Source of the DNA: Margaritifera margaritifera
Lineage: Eukaryota; Mollusca; Bivalvia; Unionida; Margaritiferidae
Assembly (NCBI GenBank): GCA_029931535.1
Contig: JAQPZY010001200.1
Coordinates: 69,501 to 133,500, forward strand
Reading direction: 5' to 3'
DNA: 64,000 nucleotides
Every line of letters begins with the position of its first letter. The first letter of the stretch is position 1. The position numbers and the translations under genes were made by a program. Below the pieces are notes generated by a model. That model worked only from the letters and a program-made list of their open reading frames with translations. It did no database searches and was not told where the DNA came from. Shown here one piece after another: positions 11,353 through 23,867 of this stretch.

Positions 11353-12165
11353 TATATTACTACAGTCACATGTCAATTATCCAAACTCTCGGGGAGAAAA
11401 TGATTTTGTAAGGATAAATGATTGCCTGAATAAGTGATAATTTCAAGAACAATTTGAAGTTTCTGAGGATATTCTATTGAAATGGATGAGTGAAAAGTAC
11501 ATCTGGTATACAAAATAATGTTGCAATGTAACTCTAATGAGACGAGATAGTTGTAAAGTTCTCTCTCCTTATCAGCTGTTTTTAAAATAACTCTGCATTT
11601 TTCCTTTCCTTTACTACAGTGTAATATATAGGTTTTCAGTATTTCTTCTTTAATAAAACCAGTTACCCACCTTGTAAGAAGTCTTCTGTGAAACCTGGTG
11701 TCCCAATGGTATCCTTGCTTTGATCTATCCCTACCCAACCTCTACATCTATATGACTTGTAAAAAACTTAAACATAAAACTTTAAACGTTGACAATGATG
11801 TTGCAGCTACCATTGTTGCTGTCACCAATGCCACAGGAAAAGTGATACGCATGTTTCACCATGCTGGGTGTGTGTGTGTGTGTGGGGGGGGAGGGGGGCT
11901 AATTATGGATATGACTTTTTAAATAGCAAGAATCTGCGCCACTTTTGTCAAAGTGGAAATTAGGCTTTTTATATAAGCATTATGGCTAATTCAGACACCA
12001 TCACCTCAGCATAGCATACAAGCATATACATGATTACTATACATTAGGAATCTAGGCAAAACTTACCCAACTAGTTCTCTGATCATATTCCTTTTATGAC
12101 AAACAAAAAAAGAAATAAAAATAAGAGTAGATTCAGTATCATCATGATGATAGTCCTTTTTTTTA
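11353..12165. other. Unassigned intronic spacer with a dispersed-repeat fragment
   Basis: A GT run followed by a G run lies at 11868-11898. Sequence near 11760-11865 (ataaaactttaaacgttgac, then caggaaaagtgatacgcatg) resembles pieces beside the arrays at 13.4 and 56.6 kb and at 35.67 kb. No gene recognised. Confidence 0.5.
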
Positions 12166-12386
12166 CGGTATATACTCACTTCTAAGTTGAGTCCACTGCA
12201 AACAAGACAGACCAAGATCTGTTATCAAATAATGTGCTGGCAGATCTGGGTCTATGCATTTTGTCAGGAGTAATCAGTAGAACAAAACAAACAACATAGA
12301 CCCTGATCTGCTGGCACATTATGCAGTGGCAGATCAGGGTCTATGTTGTTTGCAGTTGGACTCAACTCATAAGTGAGTATATCTGG
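12166..12386. mobile_element. Hairpin MITE, copy at 12.2 kb
   Basis: Ends GGTATATACTCACTTCTAAG and the complement of aactcataagtgagtatatc pair with each other. A TA flanks the left end; the right flank is degraded. The interior carries the cleanest hairpin of the window at 12289-12351, with a perfect stem of 23-24 bp and a 17-nt loop. It holds the single-copy progenitor of the 72-bp satellite unit. Confidence 0.88.
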
Positions 12387-13480
12387 CAACTGTGAAAGAT
12401 TCTGTAAAGTAATGAGTCAACTTTTGAAGCTGTTCAAGCTACTGGCATAGAAACACCAAAAGTCATGACAAAACTTTATGACCCAACCATTTTATCTTGA
12501 ATGGGGTGGCTGTTTTTCTTTCTTTCAGCTGAAATATTTTTCCTTCTTTCTTAAAGACATAATTGCTTTTTTCACTGAATAATATGAACATAAGAAAGAG
12601 CACACCTATATTTTTCCAGCAAAGGCATGACAAGATTTTTAGCTGAAAAAAAGTTGCCCCTTCCCCTATCCCTGGATAAAATGGTTTGTGCCTTAGTTCC
12701 TTATCATCATGAAGAAACAAGAATGAAACAATTCAGAAATACCTGACTCACTTGCAAGAATGCCATCCCATATGTCATTAACCTTTACCCTTTTGACCCA
12801 ACAAAGTTCTACCTCTCCTAATGAATCTGTGTGCACAATGTGTTGTTCCTCCACTTATTCAAAGAAGTCTCATAGTTTGAAACTTTTCTTAGCATAAGAC
12901 TTGAACCCAAGCTCAAAGTCCAAATATTTTGACATTCTGTATATTTGCTCTGGGTAAAAGCAGAAGGATTCCAAAGAATGCAAAATCTTGCCCACAAGCC
13001 ATGCTATGATGTACCCACACTTTTTCTCTCATGATACAGTTTGTCCATGTGATAAAGGCAAGTGGAATAGTCATATCCCACAAAAGTGCCCTCTCCGACA
13101 CTGTAGATCATGTCATTATGCTTAAGAAATCATGTATGTCTGCAATATTTCTTGCAGTTTTAGTTATCTAAAGACAAATTGTAAACTAAACTTTTGTTGC
13201 TCTTTCTAAATGATATAAAACTTTTGGAAACTAATCTGTATTTCTATTTCTAAAGCTATATCCATACTGATCAAATGCTATCTTATTTTTCCAATATTAC
13301 TTCAAAGTGAAAAATGAGAGAAAATAATCCATCAGACGTGCTGGTGTGGGATATGGAAATCTCACCCATCGGACAAGCATTCATGTGAAGGAACTTGGCA
13401 ACAGGCACAACATCAGCATTAACATTATTGACAACAACTTGGCTGCTGCTACTAGAAAAGTGATACCCATGTCTTACCAT
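12387..13480. other. Unassigned intronic sequence
   Basis: No gene recognised. The last 150 bases (acaacatcagcattaacatt to agaaaagtgatacccatgtc) are the dispersed-repeat piece that leads into the next array. Confidence 0.5.
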
Positions 13481-14515
13481 CTGCAAGCTCTGGTGACACA
13501 CAAATTATGTATGTCTTGCCATCTGCTAGCTCTGGTGACACAAAAATCATGTATGTTTTGCCAACTGCTAGTTCTAGTGACACAAAAGTCAAGTATGTTT
13601 TGCCAACTGCTAGCTCAGGTGACACAAACATCATGTCTGTCTTGCCATCTGCTAGCACTGTTGACACAAAAATCATATCTGCCTTGCCATCTGCTAGCTC
13701 AGGTGACACAAAAATCACGTATGTCTTGCCATCTGCTAGCTCTGGTGACACAAAAAATCATGTATGTATTGCCATCTGCTAGCTCAGGTGACACAAATAT
13801 CATGCATGTCTTGCAATCTGCTAGCTTTGGTGACACAAAAACCATGTATGTCTTGCCAACTGCTAGCTCTGGTGACACAAAAATCATGTCTGTCTTGCCA
13901 TCTGCTAGCACTGTTGACACAAAAATCTGTCTGTCTTGCCAACTGCTAGCTCAGGTGACACAAAAATCATGTTTGTCTCACCATCTGCTAGCACTGTTGA
14001 CACAAAAATCTGTCTGTCTTGCCAAATGCTGTCTCAGGTGACACAATAACCATGAATGTCTTGCCAACTGCTTGCTAAGGTGACACAAAAACCATGTATG
14101 TCTTGCCATCTGCCAGCTCAGGTGACACAAATATCATGCATGTCTTGCCATCTGCTAGCTCTGGTGACATAAAAATCATGCATGTCTTGCCATCCGCTAG
14201 CTTTGGTGACACACAAACCATGTATGTCCTGCCAACTGCTAGCCCAGGTGACACAAAAACCATGTATGTCTTGCCAACTGCTAGCCCAGGTGACACAAAA
14301 ATTATTTATGTCTTGCCATCTGCTAGCTCTTGGGACACAAAAATCATGTATGTCTTGTCATTTGACAGCTTTGGTAACACAAAAATCATGCATGTCTTGT
14401 CATTTGCTAGCTCTGGTGACACAAATATCTGTCTTGCCATTTGCTAGCTCTTGTGACGCAAATATCATGCATGTCATGCCATCTGCTAGCCTAGGTGACA
14501 CAAAAATCATGTAGC
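13481..14515. repeat. 42-bp tandem array, about 24 copies
   Basis: The unit joins catgtatgtcttgccatctg and ctagctctggtgacacaaaa. Variants in the second and third words (tctggt, caggt, actgtt) come in mixed order. Both strands are open for long runs because the period is 14 codons. It resembles the 49-bp array at 56.66 kb in the words gtcttgccatctgc. Confidence 0.93.
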
Positions 14516-14615
14516 TTTCCGAATATTGTCCACTTTCATTTTTATGTCCTGCCATATATGTGGAGTGGGCATATAGTGTTACCGGTATCTGTCTGTCCCA
14601 TCATCTGTCACAAAA

Positions 14616-14700
14616 TCTTGTTTGTGCTCAGGAACTGTTCAAGGACTTAATGGATTGAAAGCACAGGAACTGTTCAAGGACTTAATGGATTGAAAGCAAA
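14616..14700. repeat. Direct duplication of 35 bp
   Basis: caggaactgttcaaggactt followed by aatggattgaaagca occurs twice in tandem. Confidence 0.9.
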
Positions 14701-14814
14701 TTTGGTATGTGGCTTTACATTAGGAAGATCTAGGTCAAGTACGATTTTCACAAAATTTTATGGAGTTATGGCTCCTGTTTAACTTAGAACTTTGCCATTG
14801 AATTGCATTATATT

Positions 14815-16430
14815 AGCAGAGGCATACACATCATATAGACACATTTTTAGTCTTTCTTACTACACATCAAATTACATACAGAGGCATACACATCATATAG
14901 ACACATTTGTAGTCTTTCTTACTACCTTTCAAATTACATACAGAGGCATACACATCATATAGACACATTTGTAGTCTTTCTTACTACACATCAAATTACA
15001 TACAGAGGCATACACATCATATAGACACATTTGTAGTCTTTCTTACTACACATCAAATTACATACAGAGGCATACACATAATATAGACACATTTGTAGTC
15101 TTTCTTACTACCTTTCAAATTACATACAGAGGTATACACATCATACAGACACATTTCTAGTCTTTCTTACTACTTTTCAAATTACATACAGAGGCATACA
15201 CATCATATAGACACATTTTTAGTCTTTCTTACTACACATCAAATTACATACAGAGGCATACACATCATATAGACACATTTGTAGTCTTTCTTACTTGCTT
15301 TCAAATTACAAACAGAGGCATACACATCATATAGACACATTTATAGTCTTTCTTACTACCTTTCAAATTACATACAGAGGTATACACATCATATAGACAC
15401 ATTTGTAGTCTTTCTTACTACACATCAAATTACATACAGAGGCATACACATCATATAGACACATTTGTAGTCTTTCTTACTACACATCAAATTACATACA
15501 GAGGCATACACATCATATAGACACATTTGTAGTCTTTCTTACTACACATCAAATTACATACAGAGCTATACACATCATATAGACACATTTGTAGTCTTTC
15601 TTACTACCTTTCAAATTACATACAGAGGCATACAAATCATATAGACACATTTGTAGTCTTTCTTACTACACATCAAATTACATACAGAGGCATACACATC
15701 ATATAGACACATTTGTAGTCTTTCTTACTACACATCAAATTACATACAGAGGCATACACATCATATAGACACATTTGTAGTTTTTCTTACTACACATCAA
15801 ATTACATACAGAGGTATACACATCATATAGACACATTTGTAGTCTTTCTTACTACCTTTCAAATTACATACAGAGGCATACACATCATATAGACACATTT
15901 ATAGTCTTTCTTACTACACATCAAATTACATACAGAGGCATACACATCATATAGACACATTTTTAGTCTTTCTTACTACACATCAAATTACATACAGAGC
16001 TATACACATCATATAGACACATTTGTAGTCTTTCTTACTACCTTTCAAATTACATACAGAGGCATACAAATCATATAGACACATTTGTAGTCTTTCTTAC
16101 TACACATCAAATTACATACAGAGGCATACACATCATATAGACACATTTGTAGTTTTTCTTACTACACATCAAATTACATACAGAGGTATACACATCATAT
16201 AGACACATTTGTAGTCTTTCTTACTACCTTTCAAATTACATACAGAGGCATACACATCATATAGACACATTTATAGTCTTTCTTACTACACATCAAATTA
16301 CATACAGAGGTATACACATCATATAGACACATTTGTAGTCTTTCTTACTACACATCAAATTACATACAGAGGCATACACATCATATAGACACATTTGTAG
16401 TCTTTCTTACTACACATCAAATTACATAGT
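14815..16430. repeat. 62-bp tandem array, about 26 copies
   Basis: The unit has catacacatcatatagacac, atttgtagtctttcttacta and cacatcaaattacatacaga. Two sub-types alternate irregularly (ctacacatc and ctacctttc). A run of diagnostic variants (agagctata, catacaaatc, tttttcttac, gaggtata, tatagtctt) starting near 15563 repeats from 15997, 434 bases or seven units later, with one unit missing: a higher-order duplication. Confidence 0.94.
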
Positions 16431-16866
16431 TAAATCATAGTTTGCTTTTGTGGTTTTAAGGTTAAGTTTGAGCCTCGTACTCCAAACATTACAATGAACA
16501 AAGTCAAGAGATAAATTCCTTGCAGAAAACCTAACCCTATGTTGATGAAATATGCAAATAAATTGTATTGACTTTTGAGCACTATAATTCTGACTTTGTA
16601 ACATTCAGGTAAGACAACAATGCAAGTGATTCAGCTTTCTCTTAATGCAAGACTAGCTCCTGTCTTTAAAAGCTTGATTCAATCCAGCACATTCAAGTTA
16701 CAAAATACAACTTAAAGTGAGGAAAGGGAAAATAGTCCATGCAATATTTAAGCATCCAAGCACACTTGAGGACACTGACTCCATTGAATGTAAAGCTGAA
16801 GATTATTTACCAAATTTTTGTTCCATTTCTTTCAGCAGTAGGTAATTTGGATTCAGAATAAATAAA
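16431..16866. other. Unassigned intronic spacer
   Basis: Nothing recognised between the 62-bp array and the short array at 16868. Confidence 0.5.
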
Positions 16867-16867
16867 G

Positions 16868-17146
16868 ATATGCACCAACTGGTAGATATCCCTATGTCAA
16901 TGGTAGATATCCCTATGTCAATGGTAGATATCCCTATGTCAAAATCTGCTTTGTTCTATCATGGATAACTTCAAGCCACAGTATTCATGAAGATATGCAC
17001 CAGCTGGTAGATATCCCTATTTCAAAATCTGCTTTGTTCTATCATGGATAACGTCAAGCCACAGTATACATGAAGATATGCACCAACTGGCAGATATCCC
17101 TATGTCAAAATCTGCTTTGCTCCATGATGGATAACTTCAATCCACA
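16868..17146. repeat. 84-bp repeat, three copies, with a nested 21-bp triplet
   Basis: Each copy has agatatgcaccaactggtag, aaaatctgctttgttctatc and gataacttcaagccacagta. In the first copy the piece tggtagatatccctatgtca is itself repeated three times. Confidence 0.92.
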
Positions 17147-18000
17147 GTATATTTGAAAATATACAAATGAGATTTGAAGAGTTACTATCACCATTGAAAA
17201 TTATTACTGCAGAACTAAATTAAAAATTTTGTTATCAAAGAGAGATAATCCAGAAAGTGTAAATGAAATTATACCCAATCTACATTTAGTACTTTTTAAA
17301 AAATCAATTTGATCATTATGTAAGCAATATTTATTTAGAAGTGGAGTGATTATCTTGTAATTATTCAACATATATCTAATTTTACAAAATTGAAAAAGGG
17401 GTTACTTAAGTTACATGAAAATGCTCAATGAATGTGTTTACATTTAAATCTCAGTCATTTCTTGTTGGGAATGAGCTACATAATAAATAATATAAAAAAA
17501 AAATATACATAACTTATAGATACATAACAAGTTTTAGAAAAAAATAATATATGGAAGTTAGAAAATCTGTGATAAAATAAAGACAAAAAAAATTGCACTG
17601 TTGCAAGTTTGCATGATCATTAACACAGGTGCCATGCTTAAACATATTGGTGATATTCTCAAAGATCATCTTTTTTTATAACCCAGTGGTCTGCACCAAT
17701 TGCTGCATGAAACTGGTTACTGTACAATTGTTACTTATTGTTGACTCTGTAAAGTATTTTATTTTTTATAAGCACAGTACAAAGTTAACACTAAAGTAAG
17801 GAATATATATCGCAAGATTGGCAAAATTCTGCACAGAAGAATAAGTAACAGTCATGTGGTAACCGGCTCAATGAGCCAACTGGTGCAAACCCTTTAATAT
17901 CGACTCGGACTCGGTATTTAAGACATAATTTAAAAGTTTGTCCATTTCACTGTGCACTTTTAGCTTAAAATATAAAATGATGAAAATCAAAATGAAATTA
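17147..18000. other. Unassigned intronic spacer
   Basis: AT-rich, no repeat family or coding resemblance seen. Confidence 0.5.
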
Positions 18001-18183
18001 ATAGTGTTCCCTCACTACACAACCTTTAAAGGGAACCAAAAATGTGTATCACATTATAAGTGAGTTCCCTTATACTGAGGTAGGCTCTATATAAAAACTA
18101 TATTCATCCCCAAAATGGGACCCATGACCATACCTATGTTATGATGGTGCTATACTGAGGTACTTTATAGTGAGGTATCACTG
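18001..18183. mobile_element. TA-flanked TIR element (pogo/Tc1-like MITE), degraded
   Basis: The right end reads tttatagtgaggtatcactg then TA; its complement CAGTGATACCTCACTATAAA matches the left end AGTGTTCCCTCACTACACAA after TA at 17999-18000. It is about 183 bp and noncoding. Same end style as 10953 and 45094. Confidence 0.6.
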
Positions 18184-18289
18184 TACTTAACCACATACAA
18201 AATGCAACTAGCTGAAAAAAGTATACACCCAGATCTGCCAATTATAAGGAGAGCAAACAATATAGAACCTGGAACCAATTTCAAAGACT

Positions 18290-20222
18290 TCTGAAAACTG
18301 GCTAGCCCTTGAATACCAATATTTTAGATACGAGAAAGGACATTTTTGACTAGCCTGTGAATACTGACATTTTTGTAATGAGAAAAGAAACTTTTGGCTA
18401 GCTTTTGAATATCGACATTTCAGATATGAGAAAGGAAATTTTTGGCTAGCCCCTGAATACTGACATTTTAGATATGAGAAAGGAAATTTTTGGCTAGCCT
18501 GGGAATACCGACATTTTTGTAATGAGAAAGAAAATTTATGGCTAGCCCTTGAATACCGACATTTTAGATATGAGAAAGGAGATTTTTGGCTAGCCTGTGA
18601 ATACCGACATTTTTGTAATGAGAAAGAAAATTTATGGCAAGCCCTTGAATACTGACATTTTAGATATGAGAAAGGAAATTTTTGGCTAGCCCTTGAATAC
18701 TGACATTTTTGTAATGAGAAAGGAAATTTTGGCTAGCCTTTGAATACAGACATTTTAGATATGAGAAAGGAAATTTCTGGCTAGCCTGTGAATACCGACA
18801 TTTATGTAATGAGAGAGGAAATTTTTGGCTAGCCTTTGAATACAGACATTTTAGATATGAGAAAGAAAGCCTTTGAATACCAACATTTTAGATATGAGAA
18901 AGGAAATTTTTGGCTAGCCTGTGAATACCGACATTTTGTAATGAGAAAGAAAATTTCTGGCAAGCCCTTGAATACCGACATTTTAGATATGAGAAAAGAA
19001 ATTTCTGGCTAGCCCTTGAATACCGACATTTTAGATATGAGAAAGGAAATTTTTGGCTAGCTTTTGAATACCAACATTTTAGATATGAGAAAGGAAATTT
19101 CTGGCTAGCCCTTGAATACCGACATTTTGTAATGAGAAAGAAAATTTCTGGCTAGCCCTTGAATACCGACATTTTAGATATGAGAAAGGAAATTTTTGGC
19201 TAGCCTGTGAATACCGACATTTATGTAATGAGAAAGGACATTTTTGGCTAGCCTTTGAATACAGACATTTTAGATATGAGAAAGGACCTTTTTGGCTAGC
19301 TTTTGAATACAGACATTTTAGATATGAGAAAAGAAATTTCTGGCTAGCCCTTGAATACAGACATTTTGTAATGAGAAAGAAAATGTTTGGACAGCCCTTG
19401 AATACCAACATTTTAGATATGAGAAAGAAAATATTTGGCTAGCCTGTGAATACTGACATTTTTGTAATGAGAAAGGAGATTTTTGACTAGCCTTTGAATA
19501 CTGACATTTTTGTAATGAGAAAGGAAATTTCTGGCTAGCCCTAGAATACCGACATTTTAGATATGAGAAGGAAATTTTTGTCAAGCCTGTGAATACTGAC
19601 ATTTTTGTAATGAGAAAGGAAATTTTTGGCTAGCTTTTGAAAACAACATTTTAGATAAGAGAAGGGAAATTTTTGGCTAGCCTGTGAATACTGACATTTT
19701 TGTAATGAGAAAGACAATTTCTGGCTAGCCCTTGAATACCAACATTTTAGATATGAGAAAAGAAATTTTTGGCTAGCCTTTGAATACAGACACTTTAGAT
19801 ATGAGAAAGGAAATTTCTGGCTAGCCTGTGAATACCGACATTTTTGTAATGAGAGAGGAAATTTTTGGCTAGCCTTTGAATACAGACATTTTAGATATGA
19901 GAAAGGAAAGTTTTGGCTAGCTTTTGAATACAGACATTTTAGATATGAGAAAGAAAATTTCTGGCTAGCCCTTGAATACCAACATTTTGTAATGAGAAAG
20001 AAAATTTCTGGCAAGCCCTTGAATACCGACATTTTAGACATGAGGAAGGAAATTTTGACTAGCCTGTGAATACTGACATTTTTGTAATAAGAAAGGAAAT
20101 TTTTGGCTAGCCTTTGAATACAGACATTTTAGATATGAGAAAGGAATTTTTGGCTAGCCTTTGAATACCAACATTGTAGATATGAGAAAGGAAATTTTGA
20201 CATAGCCTTTGAATACTGCTTA
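18290..20222. repeat. About 44-bp tandem array with two alternating sub-units, about 43 copies
   Basis: All units share ttggctagcc, ttgaatac and gacatttt. They end either in agatatgagaaaggaaa (type A) or tgtaatgagaaaggaaa (type B). The two types often alternate and sometimes run in series, so the array is a partly dimeric satellite of about 88 bp that has been reshuffled. Minus-strand open frames here are artefacts. Confidence 0.93.
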
Positions 20223-20477
20223 GATGATGAAAATGCTGGAATTGATAAACAGTTTGCTTAATACCTTTTTTGAACTGGAAATAATCTTGAACTTTCACTA
20301 GCAATCAACAAGTGCAAGGTAATGCAGGGTCACTTGGACACATTATTGTTCTACACTAAAACAGTATGATAAGCATTTTACTCACATTTAAGACATTCTA
20401 GACATTCAAAAGGTTTTCAAATGAATTTTTATAAACTGATTTGAATAGAATGACTAAATGTCACTTTAGGAAACAAA
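20223..20477. other. Spacer between array and pogo-like element
   Basis: No recognisable feature. Confidence 0.5.
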
Positions 20478-20479
20478 TA

Positions 20480-21936
20480 CAGTAAAACCTGTCTTGAGCG
20501 ACCTCTGCTATGAGCAACCACCTGTCATTTATGACCACAATCGTAATGCACAGATCGATTTTAATATATAAACTCACTGTCGTGAGCGACCACCATCAGA
20601 ACACAACCTGTGACCACTTAAAAAGGAAAGACTGTTATAAACAAAATCAAAAACAAAAACAAATTAGGCTGGCTACAAGTTTCTTACATTTTACAGGTTA
20701 GTGTTATATGTTACAGAATGCGAGTACATGCAGATTGTTCATTCGGAACTACCTTGGCTATTTCTGTGAGACTAAAGTATGATCCATAGGGTTGACTGCG
20801 AGGTTGTGAGTGGCAGATTGTTCTAAAATAACACTGCTATGTTAGACAAACACCACTGACCTTTATTTAATCCTTTGTAACAACGAATGCTTAAAAAGTA
20901 AAGACTGTTCTAAACAACAACAAAAAAAGAATTAGGCTGGCTATCACTTTTCTAAGTTTTACAGGTCATGCATGTAGTGTCCTTTGTTATAGACTGTAAA
21001 CCAAACTAAAGTACATGTCACTACCTGCCACAGTAGTGCCGAAGTCAATGTAGCGGTCACATACATCATTTGTCTTTCGAGTTAATCTGTAACGTCTGGT
21101 GTGAATGAGGTCTTTGTCTTTGTCTTTAATACCAGTAGGTGAGAATCATTTTCCGGATTCAATTGTCATTGTTAAAGGGGTTGTGTTGTTTGTTTCTTTT
21201 TTATGTTACATTGATTATGTTACACCCTTGTTTATAGAGTTAATCCCTTTATGTCGTCGGTGAATTAAGTCTTTGACTTTTGTCTCTAAATAAATTTGCT
21301 CTGTTTCTGGATGAGTTAATTCTGTCTTTTTATTTCATTCATTGGTACATATACACTGTATATGTATTCCATATTTCCCCAAAGCCTGATAAAAACTGCA
21401 CAGTCATTATTACAATTGATCACTGATAACATTAACACCCAGTACCTTAATAACAATGGCAGAACCTCCAACAAAAAAGAAACAAATTCTAACACTGGAG
21501 GAAAGAATTAATTTGTAATTGAAAGAAGAGAAAAAGGGGAGACCACTTGCAAAATAGCAGCCAGTTTAAACGTCAGGTAAAACTCAGATACAGGGTGTTA
21601 TAAAAGAACAAGGAGTCAATTAGAAATGAATTCATATGCTAATACATGTACATGTGATCTTCAAATATAAATGTGATTCCTGTTTAATGATTGATGTATA
21701 TCTTTATTGCTGTGTAAAATTATTTTCAGATGAATGCATGCAATATTTTAACAAGAACTATGTACAAAGAATATAATAAATGTACAGTGATTGTAGTTAT
21801 TTTTCCTTCTCAAACAGTGCTGAATTTCAACCTTGGAAACTGGTCTTTTTGCACAAACCTGTTATGAGAGACCACCTATATTGAGAGACCGCTTTTTGCT
21901 GGCAGAAGGGGCGGTCTCTCAAGACAGGTTTTACTG
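20480..21936 (+). mobile_element. Pogo/Tigger-type DNA transposon, internally deleted
   Basis: TA at 20478-20479 and 21937-21938 flank 24-26-bp inverted ends: CAGTAAAACCTGTCTTGAGC then GACC on the left, and the complement of ggtctctcaagacaggtttt then actg on the right. The interior includes a broken CENP-B-like helix-turn-helix at 21456-21623 and two diverged copies of an internal segment (near 20620 and 20895). At 1,457 bp, with no DDE domain seen, it is a deletion derivative. Confidence 0.85.
21456..21623 (+). pseudogene. Broken CENP-B/pogo-type N-terminal helix-turn-helix
   Basis: ATG at 21456 opens MAEPPTKKKQILTLEERINL, then a stop. In shifted frames the segment continues with VIERREKGETTCKIAASLNV and then GKTQIQGVIKEQGVN before a stop. 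Pogo-family transposases and CENP-B begin with a basic KRK.LTLEEKL.VI...E.G.S...IA..F.V..STI..I helix-turn-helix; the three pieces match its blocks in order. Two frameshifts and stops make it dead. It identifies the surrounding TIR element as pogo-like. No further domains follow. Confidence 0.8.
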
Positions 21937-21938
21937 TA

Positions 21939-22540
21939 TCTGTAACTATTTTTTTGAATGATTTATCAAATGAATTACATTTTCCATCCTGTTGGGATTA
22001 AAAAAATAGAAAATAATTTTGTTATCCCTTTTATTACTCTATCAAACATTATGAACACTTGCAGACATTTTTGGTTGGGGTGGGCTTGTTTCTGGGGAAC
22101 ACACCTGTCTGCTATAAGTTTCTAAAAGTAGTGGGTGGGCTTGCTTTCAGTATGGGCACATCATCAGAGAAATATGGTACATCATCGGAGAAATATGATA
22201 CAAGATTTTTGTACAATTATTTAATGCTACAAAAACTCACTATCCAAAATTCTAACATAAAACAACTGTTTCATATCCTGGAAAATCACATGGAAATTGA
22301 ACACCTCATTATAACAAACACCTAATTATGACACTCCCTTCTATCAAAATCAAAGATTTCAGTAAGGGACCACTGTGACCACAAATGATGCCAGGAAGCA
22401 GTATAGCTAGACCATTTAATGTACAAGAGTCCCTTGAAGGGACTGATGCTCTACTGGGCGAAAAGAATTTCCAGGAATTCAAGATAAGACCATTTCTTCC
22501 TTTTAACTGCCGAGTGTTGAAAGCATCTCTTATATTCTTC
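21939..22540. other. Unassigned intronic spacer
   Basis: Short open frames only; no repeat or family match recognised. A tandem doublet catcatcagagaaatatgg lies near 22158. Confidence 0.5.
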
Positions 22541-23620
22541 AGTGATAACAAGATTTTCAAATTAGCTGCTGTGGTACACATATTGGATGTCAGATTAGCA
22601 CCATTTTCACTTAGGACAAAGTAGACATCATTAGAAGTCTTTTGGTCAAAACCCCATATCATAATGATCCTCCCTTCAGGAGGAGTAGTGACAACAAGAT
22701 TTTCAAGTCAGCTATCATGGCAGCCATATTGGTTGTATGAGTGGCACCATTTTCATTTAGGACCAACTAGGCATCATAAAAAGTCTATTGGTGAAAACCC
22801 CATGTTGATATAGCCATCCATCTTGGAGTAGAGATAACAATATTTTCAAGATAGTCACCATGGTGGACATATTGAGGGTTAGTCATTTTCATTTAGGACC
22901 AAGTAGACACCATAAGAACTCTTCTGATGAAAACTCCATGTCAAAATGACTTTCCCTTTAAAAGGAGTAGCTAAAACAAGATTTTCAAGATGGTCACATA
23001 CTGGACGTCACATCAGCACCATTTTAATTTAAGATCAACAAAACATCATAAGAAACCTTTTAGTGAAAACCTCATGTTGATATGACCATCCATTCAGGAG
23101 TAGTGATAACAAGATCTTCAAGATGACCGCTGTGTGGTGGCCATATTGGATGTCAGATCGGCACCATGTTCCTTTAAGACCAACTGGACATCGTAAGAAG
23201 TCTTTTGGTGAAAACCCCACACCAATATAACTTTCTGTTCAGGAGGAGTTGAGATAAGAAGATCTTCAAGATGGCTGCTATGGTTGCCATATTGTTCCAG
23301 ATCAGATCAGGAACATTTTTTTAGGACCAACAAGACATCAGAAGAAGTCTTTTAGTGAAAAATCCCATGTTAATATGACCATCCATGAAGGAGGAGTTGC
23401 AATTACAAGATTTTCAAGATGGCCACTGTGTTGGCCATATTGGACCCCATATCAGCACCATTTTTATTTTGGATTAATTGGACATCAAAAGAAGTCTTTT
23501 AGTGAAAACTTCATGTGGATATGACCATCCATTCTTTGGAGGGGTAGCAATAACAAGATTTTCAAAATGGCTGCCATCACTGCCATATTGGACATCAGAT
23601 CAGCACCATTTTCATTTAGG
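22541..23620. repeat. Old diverged tandem block, family G, second copy (left part)
   Basis: It has the same words as 5881-7490: cattttcatttaggaccaac, aagtcttttagtgaaaac, gatatgaccatccattcagg, aacaagattttcaagatgg. About seven units are present before a SINE interrupts it at 23621. Confidence 0.8.
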
Positions 23621-23867
23621 TTGTTTGGTTGTTATGGGTTTAACGCCATTTTTCAGCACACGATAGGCTATACATGGCAGCCAGTATTTTTGGTGGAGGA
23701 AGAACCCGAGAAAACCCCAGGAAGAACCACTGACCCATGGGAAGCTACTGCCAAGTATTCTCATATTCCCATGCTGGCTGAGCCTGAGACTCTAACCAGA
23801 GACAGAGGTGAGATGTCCGTGATCTGTAAAGGCGAGACCCTCAGACCACTTGGCCACCTGGGGCCCC
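23621..23867 (-). mobile_element. tRNA-derived SINE, copy 2, inserted in family G repeat
   Basis: The minus strand starts GGGGCCCCAGGTGGCCAAGT with a perfect box A, TGGCCAAGTGG (23846-23856). A box B-like GGTTAGAGTCTC and an AAC-type tail follow. It splits a repeat unit between ttttcatttagg (23609-23620) and ttttcatatgga (23868-23879), a diverged 12-bp target duplication. The uninterrupted unit is seen in neighbouring copies, which gives the empty site. Confidence 0.88.

Noticed and set aside
11868..11898. GT run followed by a G run as a promoter or G-quadruplex element
   Set aside because: Simple-sequence slippage is enough to explain it; no gene starts nearby.
14815..16430. CRISPR-like regular repeats
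   Set aside because: There are no unique spacers; entire units repeat, and the window is clearly eukaryotic.
22059..22662. Overlapping frames on both strands of 80-117 codons
   Set aside because: No recognisable domain; the minus-strand frame enters the family G repeat block.
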